This document shows positions 56,338 to 64,000 of a stretch of DNA of 64,000 bases, one piece after another. The notes beneath the pieces are model-generated. The model had not been told where the DNA came from and searched no databases. It worked only from the letters and a program-made list of their open reading frames with translations. The DNA is from Brachypterus glaber (Eukaryota; Arthropoda; Insecta; Coleoptera; Kateretidae): positions 52,477,664 through 52,541,663 of the forward strand of contig OY294046.1 in the NCBI GenBank assembly GCA_958510825.1. Direction: 5' to 3'. The position numbers and the translations under genes are program-made. Position 1 is the stretch's first letter, and the number at the start of each line of letters is the position of its first letter.

Positions 56338-57102
56338 TTAAGTCTGGAATCACCCGATTAACTTTTCAGTCTTTAAAAAAAACGCTCGGACAGGTCGATT
56401 TTTATTTTTATTTTATTTTTCCAAATTTTGGTGTAAAAAAAGTTACCATCACAACTTTTTTTTTCAAATAGCAACTTACCCATGTGACACATCGTTAAAA
56501 AGGTTATTTATAAGCTTTCTAGCGCGTTATAATGGTGTATAATAACACCTTATTTGACAAAGGGCTTATAAAAAATGAGTGGCTATTTGAAAAAAAAATT
56601 GGAATGGGTGGTGGGGTGAAAATTGTGATAACATTTGCAAATTTGGTGTAAACCAAAATTTAAAAAATTAAAAATAAAATTAGACCTGATCATCTTTTTT
56701 AACTTCCCAGTTAAATTAAAGAAAAAATGCTCAGACATGTCGATTTTGTTTTTAATTTTGCAAATTTCGGTTTACACCAAATGTTATCACAATTTTTACC
56801 CTCTTGCACCCACCCAATACAAATTTTTTTTCAAATAGCCACATCTTTTTTGATAAGCCCTTTATCAAATAAGGCTTTATCATACACCGTAAGGTTTATT
56901 AAAAACCTTTTTAAAAATGTCTCACAAGTGGTATTGCTATTTAAAAAAAAAAAAAAGTTGTGATGGGGGGTACAAAAGGGTGAAAATTTTAATAACTTTC
57001 TGTACACCAAAATTTTCAAAATTGAAAATAAAAATCGACCTGTCCCAGCGTTTTTTTTTAAGACATAACTGAAAAGTTAATCGGGTTATTCCAGACTTAA
57101 GG
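56338..57102. repeat. Palindrome, arms ~375 bp
   Basis: AAGTCTGGAATCACCCGATT at left faces CGGGTTATTCCAGACTTA at right. Inside, GATAACATTTGCAAATTTGG and GGTGTAAACC face GGTTTACACCAAATGTTATC. Arms include poly-A/T runs and have many small differences. Confidence 0.85.
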
Positions 57103-57104
57103 CC

Positions 57105-57243
57105 TATCCTGAAGCTTGCATAAGAACATAAAACATAAGAATGTGATGCCGTGATTGGCTTACAAGATACATGGTGGCACATTAAGCCAATCACGGCATC
57201 GCATTGTTATGTACTATGTTGTTATGCGAGCCTGTGGATATGC
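57105..57243. repeat. Palindromic MITE, arms ~60 bp
   Basis: ATGCCGTGATTGGCTTA and its inverse TAAGCCAATCACGGCAT, with outer GGCCTATCCTGAAGCTTGCA against GCGAGCCTGTGGATATGCCC. It abuts the preceding palindrome directly. Confidence 0.85.
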
Positions 57244-57474
57244 CCTTAGTGTACGCACTGTATGACAAATTTGTGGAAACCCTTCATATAAATCATTCTA
57301 TGTATATTTAGTAATTTAAAACTTGTTTATTGGATAAACAGAAACTTAGAAACAATTAATTAATATTGGAAAATGTTTATTACTACACATTTTAATTAAA
57401 ACGTACAAAGTGAAAAATGGGGGTAACATTAGGGAGTAATATTAAGATTTAATAATAAAATTCATAAGGACAGA

Positions 57475-57905
57475 AATTTTTAATTTTAAACAAAATTATA
57501 AAAATATTAATTTATTATTCCATCAATCTATTTTCTAATCATCGTACAGAGTGATTCTTCAGTACCAAGAGTCAGAATTTATAATTTTGTTTAAAATTAA
57601 AAATTTCTGTCCTTTTTAATTCTACGTCCAACCACACGTTAGTGGTACTATGTGCTTGAGACACACAAGTCTTCAACTTGCTACCATTCAAAGTATCCAG
57701 ACTAGGAGAGGTATGAGTAGTGGTCTAGCAATATATGGCGCACAAGTCTACATAAATCTAATGACTATATTCCTTTTGCGAATAAAATCTAAAAACGTTT
57801 TCTTAATCAGCGTGGAGAGTTGACTCTTGGTACTGAAGAGGGCCAGCAGCCCAAAACTGTCAGTCTACCAATATCAGTCTGTACGATGATTAGAAAATAG
57901 ATTGA
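57475..57905. repeat. GGGCTGCTGGCCC dispersed repeat, inverted copy with partial flank
   Basis: A near-full minus-strand copy at 57580-57905 is preceded by a short plus-strand piece (57475-57575, including ATCGTACAGAGTGATTCTTC, deleted in its middle). Together they form an inverted pair. Confidence 0.75.
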
Positions 57906-58235
57906 TGGACTTTTTAATAAATAAAATTCATATGTAATACCCTACACTGTAAAAAGTGATAGTATGTTTAAAGCAGTTATCCTTGTAAGGAAATACTGAA
58001 TTATACTATCTCATTTAAGCAAACTTACAAAAAACTGTAATAATGCTTAATTTTTCATGTTATTTGTAAATTTTAAGTTAAACCACAGGTTAGGTTGTAA
58101 TATCCCTTAAAAAATACTGAAAGTGCTTGTAACAATAGGTAAAATTCACAGTAACATTAAAAAACACTGAACTCTAAAAAAAGCTGTAAAAACACGACGG
58201 TAATACAGTCAAACGCTTTAAATTTACTTTAAATA

Positions 58236-59620
58236 AACTGTCCAGTAAAAGAGCTTTCCCATTTTTCACCTCCGCCCGTAAAATGATTTTTTTATTTTCA
58301 GATTCACTTTCAGCAACCATAAAAATCTTAATAAATCCAAACCAATTTTCACGAAAACTACCCTCTGCCCGTTTAGGAATTTAGAATTTTTTTATAATCA
58401 GATTCACTTTCAACAACCTCAAAAACCTCAATATAACAATTTTCACGAAAACTACCCCCCACTCCCCAGGGGGTGGATTTAGAAAAAAATTATTATCAGA
58501 TTCACTTTCAGCAACCTCAAAAACCCCAATACACCAGTTTTCACGAAAACTGCCCCCACACCTCAGGGGGTGAAATTAGAAAAGAAAGTATTATCAGATT
58601 CATTCATTTTTGCTCGATTGATTTATATCGACATAAAACGTCATAAAACGCAAAAAAAAAATTGATAATTTTTGCACGAATACAAGGCTTTCCGAAATTT
58701 TGAAAATTTTCAAAATGGGAAAGCAAAGTTAAGGTATTTTTACAATCGCTATTTAAATACACTGCCCAGTAAAAGAGCTTTCCCATTTTTCACCTCCGCG
58801 CGTAAAATGGATTTTTCTATTATCAGATTCACTTTCAGCAACCATAAAAACCTTAGTATACCAATTTTCACGAAAACTACCCTCTGCCCCTTTGTGGGTG
58901 AAGTTAGAATTTTGTTATAATCAGATTCCCTTTCAACAACCTCAAAAACCCCAATATACCAATTTTCACGAAAACTACCCCTCACCCCTCAGGGGGTTTA
59001 TTTAGAATATTTTTATTATCAGATTCACTTTCATCAACCTTAAAAACCTCAATACACCAGTTTTCATGAAAACTACCCCCCACCCCTCAGGGGCGAAATT
59101 AGGAAATAAATATTATCAGATTTATATTCGTCGACCACAAAAACCCCTATATACCAATCTTCACGAAAATATTGAAAATATTTAAAAATATTTACCCCCC
59201 GAACCCGTAGGGGTGAAGTTAAAAAAAAATTATTATCAGATTCAATTTCAGCAACATTGATACTCCCATACATCAATTTTCAAATTTTTGTAAAAAAAAT
59301 GTATTTTCCCCCCTTGCCGCACACCAATGTTCACCAAAAATAATCCCAAGCGAGAACTTTTGGTAACATACCTGTATGCCCAATTTCAAGTCTCTAGCTT
59401 AGGGCGTTCTTAAGTTATCGTGCCCACAAGTTTTCCCGGACAGACCAATCGACCGACCGACCTACCGATCGACCGAGCGACAATTTTTTTTTGCTCGAAA
59501 TTGATTTATATCGACATAAAGTCATAAAACGCAAAAATACACAAAAAAAAATTGAAAATTTTTGCACGAATTCAAGGCTTTTCGAAATTTTGAAAATTTT
59601 CAAAATGGGAAAGCAAAATA
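58236..59620. repeat. Higher-order array of ~97-bp units
   Basis: Two blocks each begin CAGTAAAAGAGCTTTCCCAT (58247 and 58767), continue with several ~97-bp units (TATCAGATTCACTTTCAGCA, then a C-run/G-run), and end in TTTATATCGACATAAA..GTCATAAAACG and GAAATTTTGAAAATTTTCAA sequence. The second block adds TTCTTAAGTTATCGTGCCCA and a CGACCGACCGACCTACCGAT run. Same family as 26189-26645. Confidence 0.8.
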
Positions 59621-60854
59621 CAGTTAGGCTTTAAATTTGTTATAACAGTTGCTGGCAATAAATCGCCTACAATAATTTCTGGACATGTTTTTAGAGTTTT
59701 TATAAAATCAAGTTTTAAAATAACAATCTTATTTAAAAAATACTGTTTGAGAGTCGACACATTTTTTTCATTTTTAATAATACATACTGTGTCCCAAATC
59801 TATTTAACCAACGATTTTCTCAAAAACTTAAAGAGATAATCAAATTCTGTGAAAAACATCTTAAATAAAACAACTTAAACTATCTTTTAGAATATATTTA
59901 ATACTTTCAGCTCTTAAAATGTGGGCACGGTGGCATAGGGGGACTTTTTTTTTTAATGGAACGGGGGGTCGTGTGATACATCATTTTCAAGCCTATTAAA
60001 CTCTCCATTTAACTGTATATATCTTAATTTGTTTAAACATTATTTTTTTTTTTTGGTTTTAAAATAGGGTTGAAAATGATTATTTTTGTCGGAATTACTC
60101 TAAAAAAATCATTTCTAATTTCATGATGAAAAAACGTAAATTATACTTTTAAACTAATTTTAATTGACATAAATAAAAATTTAAAAAAAAAAACTTAAAA
60201 ATACGCCTTTTTTAGCACAATTAATTAAAGAATCAAAACCTTAAAAAAATTGTTTAAAAAATTAAAAAATATACAGTCCAGCATTAAAATTGTATTGTTG
60301 CTTTTTTTGTTCCCGATTCAATATGTCCATCTTCGAAGAGCCGCAGCTCCCTTAGGGCTAACCTTTATAGGAACTTTTTTTCATATTTTTTTAACGTACA
60401 ATCAGCTCTTAAAATTTTCGAACTTATATCTGAATAACCCTGTTTTTTTTTTACAGTGTAGGTACTCTTCAAGTACAAGAGCTATGAAGAGTATAAAAAT
60501 GCAGGAAATGCGAGGCTATTAACGGACATGTCGCTTAATTAACGTCAAAGCACTAGTTCTGCTTTGAAACTGAAAAAAAAACTTGTAAAAAAGGTAACTA
60601 AGCTGGATGTAAAATTAATTAATTAACTTTTTAAACAAAAAACAATTTTTTTTTTAAACGAATAATCATACATAATTTTATATAAAGAGATGTCTTTACT
60701 CGTGCACGAGTAGATGGAGGTATTATGTAACAACTTTTTCCTAAGAAAAATAAGTTTATTAGTAGCTTATATTGGTTTTTGCCTAATTAATTAATTTGAA
60801 AAATGAGAAATTAAAAATGAAGATTATTGATTTCCTAGAATTTTTATATTTATG
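59621..60854. other. Noncoding DNA
   Basis: A/T-run rich. The small frame at 60250-60522 matches nothing I know. Confidence 0.4.
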
Positions 60855-60955
60855 TTCAAAATTAATGGAGATCCCCTAGCACAAGCTAAAGCTTATTTGG
60901 GGCTCTTCATAGATCTGTGATAATATCAAACAAATAAATAAACAAATAAATATAT
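60855..60955 (+). mobile_element. Hairpin-plus-tail mini-element, copy 3
   Basis: AATTAATGGAGATCCCCTAG, then AAGCTTATTTGGGGCTCTTC, then a tail of repeated CAAATAAATAAA. Confidence 0.75.
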
Positions 60956-60988
60956 AAACAATAAATTTACTAACCAAAATAAATAAAT

Positions 60989-61094
60989 AAAAAATAAGCC
61001 GGTGTCAATTTCTCCACTTCTTATATTAAATACTAACAATTATTTTTGTTGTTAAATTGATTGCTGCGAAATTGGCACCGACTTATTTTTTATT
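60989..61094. repeat. Hairpin, AAAATAAGCCGGTGTCAATT ends
   Basis: AATAAGCCGGTGTCAATTTC pairs with GAAATTGGCACCGACTTATT. Loop AT-rich. Confidence 0.75.
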
Positions 61095-62341
61095 TTTTAC
61101 TTTTTAGAGACACAGAACTCGTAGATTTGTAACGTTATCTAAGCTAAATTAAAGTTGTCCTTCCATCTCGGCAGGCTGCTGACGTCACAACTATTAGTGC
61201 GTTTGGACTTTTTCTTTCTTCATTATTTTCATAAAAAATATAAAATTATTTTGCAGTTTCCGTAAACAATTAAAACGAAATCCATAATTCCACCCATTTA
61301 AACAAATTTATCAGTTAGTATATATCTTCTGTTTCATTCTGAATTCCACAAGATCTCTTTTCTCTATGTGTGCCATTTAATTAACTTAAAAATTTCTCTT
61401 TTCGTGAACTCTTATTACTTTCTATGCAAAAACTACAGGATATATGCCTATATGTAGGTTTTACAAACTGTTAAATCCTCAGTTCTGACACCATTATGTG
61501 ATGCAGGGTTTTTTAAACCGTGGGCATATATGGTGGATATTTTTTAACCACCTTCGGTTTTGGTACATATTTTTCTCGTCAGGATTTTAACCCTTCTAAT
61601 CACAAATATATTTTATACGGGTTCGTTAAACAGTTTGTTTGAACAGAAAGTAACAGAGGTTTAGAGAAATTAATTTAAACTCTTCTGTTAATCTTAACAA
61701 TTATATTTAATAAACTTAATCAATTATAAATATTGGTGAACATATAACTTAAATTAAAATGGACTTACATTATAATATTATCTTCTTTACAGTAAAAATT
61801 GCTTAAACACTTGGCTTTACACTTGGCTATGGCTTCTGAACATATTGAACTTTTAATTATTTGACATTTCCATAAATATTAACCATTTTCTGTTAACTTT
61901 AACTAACCCCACCGAAAAGGCTAGCAAGAATACTTTACAAAACTTTAAACTATACCTTTGAATAATGCTAGAATCGGAATGAATACGATAGAAGGATGTT
62001 AGGATCAGAATGATCTCTGTTTAAAAATAAAAGCCTTTTATACCACCAAAAAACATAAAAATGTGGCAAGACGCTATTGGTTAAAACACCTTTAGAGACG
62101 CGTCGTTTCAAAATCTGATAGGCAGTACTTAGGTTCCTAACTAAAAGCATTTTAGACTTTTATGAACAATAAATTATTGATACCAAAAATACGATGAAGC
62201 CAACATAAAATTGATTACTTCGTCATCTAATTTATTTGACAGTTATTAGTCTACTTTAGAAAAGAATACAATAAAAAGTTTAACTTGTTGAGACCTGTAA
62301 ATTTTGAATAATTCTTATATTTCTTAGTTTTCTATAACATT
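61095..62341. other. Noncoding DNA
   Basis: No coding frame, long repeat or hairpin recognised. Confidence 0.4.
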
Positions 62342-62492
62342 CAGGCCTATTCACACGTACCATTGAAATCTATTCAATATTGACAAAAATTACAATCCCA
62401 TGCAGTTTTAATACAGTTGACGTAAATGACCTTGCAATTTTCGTCAATATTGCCACAAATCTCAATCTCAATGGTACATGTGAATAGGCCTG
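62342..62492. repeat. 151-bp MITE with CAGGCCTATTCACACGTACC ends
   Basis: The left end CAGGCCTATTCACACGTACC pairs with GGTACATGTGAATAGGCCTG. Inner TATTGACAAAAATT faces AATTTTCGTCAATA. No ORF. Confidence 0.85.
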
Positions 62493-62675
62493 ATTGACAT
62501 ATAATACAATATATTCTATATTCTTTATAATTATTAATTTTACGTTATATTTTATTTTCAGAAATATAATATCTAAAAAATGAATAACCGTTACACAGGT
62601 CCACAGAATCAAGTTTAGCGGCATTTAAAAGATTTTTAGCCTGCCGTAATATTTGAGTAACCTCTTAATCAAGTT

Positions 62676-62950
62676 AGGGAACGTTCAAGTATTACGTAAA
62701 AAATCATTCTGGACGCCGGTTTTAAGTAAAATTTCGTTAAAACGATTAGATTTATCTTAATTATCCGGCTTACCCGGCATTATCCGAGAGTCAAAATGAA
62801 ACGAGACCACCTCATAAATGCCCTCTTTAAGTTGCAAAAAGTTTCATCAAATTCCGTTCATCCTTTTCAAAGTTATGCCGGAACAAACATAAAAAAAAAC
62901 AAAGTCACACGTCTAATTGATAACCTCCTCCTTTTTGGAAGTCGGTTAAA
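62676..62950. repeat. Truncated AGGGAACGTT MITE and dispersed-repeat tail
   Basis: AGGGAACGTTCAAGTATTAC starts the family of 7007-7165 but its right end is missing. After about 40 bp the sequence becomes ATTATCCGGCTTACCCGGCA and ends ACCTCCTCCTTTTTGGAAGT with CGGTTAAAA, a dispersed-repeat tail I have seen in other insect genomes. Confidence 0.55.
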
Positions 62951-63151
62951 AATTCAAAAAAATTAAATAAACTAATAAACAATTTACCAATTTCAACGAA
63001 GTGCAAAGAAAGACAAAAAGCAGCTAAAAAGTAACTACTTATTCACAGTAAACTGTAATACATACAAAATTCACATTAACTTTACAAACAGCAACAACTA
63101 CAGCATACTTTAAAATTATATACATGAAAGTATAATCTAGATTCGATAATA

Positions 63152-63958
63152 GTCCAGTCAAATAATAAATGTAAATTTCAATAAATGTACACGGGCTTAT
63201 ATTTTAAAGGGTAGTAGTGGTAACAGAACACTCCTGCTAGTTTTTACCGGGTGATTTGCCTAAGGGGTGTCCGCTGTGTTGAATTTTAGGGGTGAGTTGC
63301 TTAATATGCATCTAAGGATAAAAATTAATATATACAATTTTGTTAAGGAGCAAATTTCCAACAATTTTTGTTTGTATGATTTTTTTAATATATTAAGAAT
63401 CAAATTAATTTAAATATAGCCATGTTAGAGGTGAAATTGGGTTTTTCCATTTTTCGGCCAAATTATTCACCGGACAATAAAAGTGGTTATAAGCAAACTT
63501 GTAGCTCTTAAAATTCTCTATAAGTTTCATATATTATAAATTTTCATAGGTACTTTGGTATAGAGGGCGCAACGACACCGCCCACTGTAATCATATTTTA
63601 TCCTCCGGTGAATAATTTGGCTGAAAAATCGAAAATAGAATTTTACCCCCAACATGTCCATATTTGAATATTTATTACTCGATTGTTATTAATATTATAA
63701 AAAAATAATCCAAACAAAACTTGTTGGAAATTTTTTCTATTAAAAAATTGGTTATATACATTTTTATCGTAAGATGCATATTTAGCGAGATAACCGCACT
63801 CAACCCTAAAATTTAAGATATCGGACATGACTTACTCAAATCACCCTGTAAAAAACTAACAGGAGTGTTCTATTACTATCCACTACTACCCTTTAAAATA
63901 TCAGCCCGTGTACATTTTTTGCAATTTAACACAGGAATATTTCGTTATTTGACTGGAC
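63152..63958. mobile_element. Long-TIR element (GTCCAGTCAAATAA family), uninterrupted copy
   Basis: GTCCAGTCAAATAA at left and TTATTTGACTGGAC at right are exact inverses, flanked by TA at 63150-63151 and 63959-63960. Arms of ~390 bp meet near 63555. No ORF. This copy supplies the empty site for the insertion seen in 39588-41151. Confidence 0.9.
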
Positions 63959-64000
63959 TATAACATGTAAGAGTAATAAAATAATAAAGTCACGAGATAT

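Noticed and set aside
57950..58230. MITE beginning CTACACTGTAAAAAGTG
   Set aside because: No convincing inverse end was found within a reasonable distance.

Overview
This window is nuclear DNA from an insect. It is AT-rich, has spliceosomal introns and AATAAA poly(A) signals, and carries three ordinary metazoan genes in a dense mass of transposable elements. The share of long-palindrome and short TIR elements suggests a repeat-rich holometabolous insect, perhaps a beetle. That lineage guess is weak and rests on no marker gene.

The genes are confined to the first 28.5 kb. At 1544-3686 (+) are five exons of TMEM43/LUMA, lacking the N-terminal exon(s). At 5487-8495 (-) is a complete four-exon brambleberry (Kar5-family nuclear-fusion protein) whose C-terminus bears a small Cys/His motif. 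At 9298-28235 (+) is a complete MICU1, the EF-hand gatekeeper of the mitochondrial calcium uniporter, spread over 19 kb. brambleberry and MICU1 are divergent and share an 802-bp upstream interval. TMEM43 and brambleberry converge.

The most notable gene-level observation is that MICU1 has two versions of exon 3 (10004-10166 and 13218-13383). Reading frame demands that exactly one be used: taking both, or neither, gives a stop codon. The duplicated exon encodes the basic surface that in human MICU1 contacts the MCU pore. The second copy has a weak acceptor preceded directly by two overlapping TGCATG (RBFOX-type) motifs. A 1.1-kb foldback repeat lies between the two copies.

From 28.5 to 64 kb I find no host gene. 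The region holds three 5'-truncated non-LTR reverse transcriptases (30.3, 37.6 and 51.6 kb), an internally deleted mariner-like element (32.6 kb; its fuller relative lies in a MICU1 intron at 23.2 kb), long palindromic elements, TIR elements with TA, TTA or TTAA target sites, ~97-bp tandem arrays, copies of a hairpin-plus-A-rich-tail mini-element, and a 200-N assembly gap. Several insertions are nested, which gives a relative order of events. No rRNA, tRNA or CRISPR array was seen.
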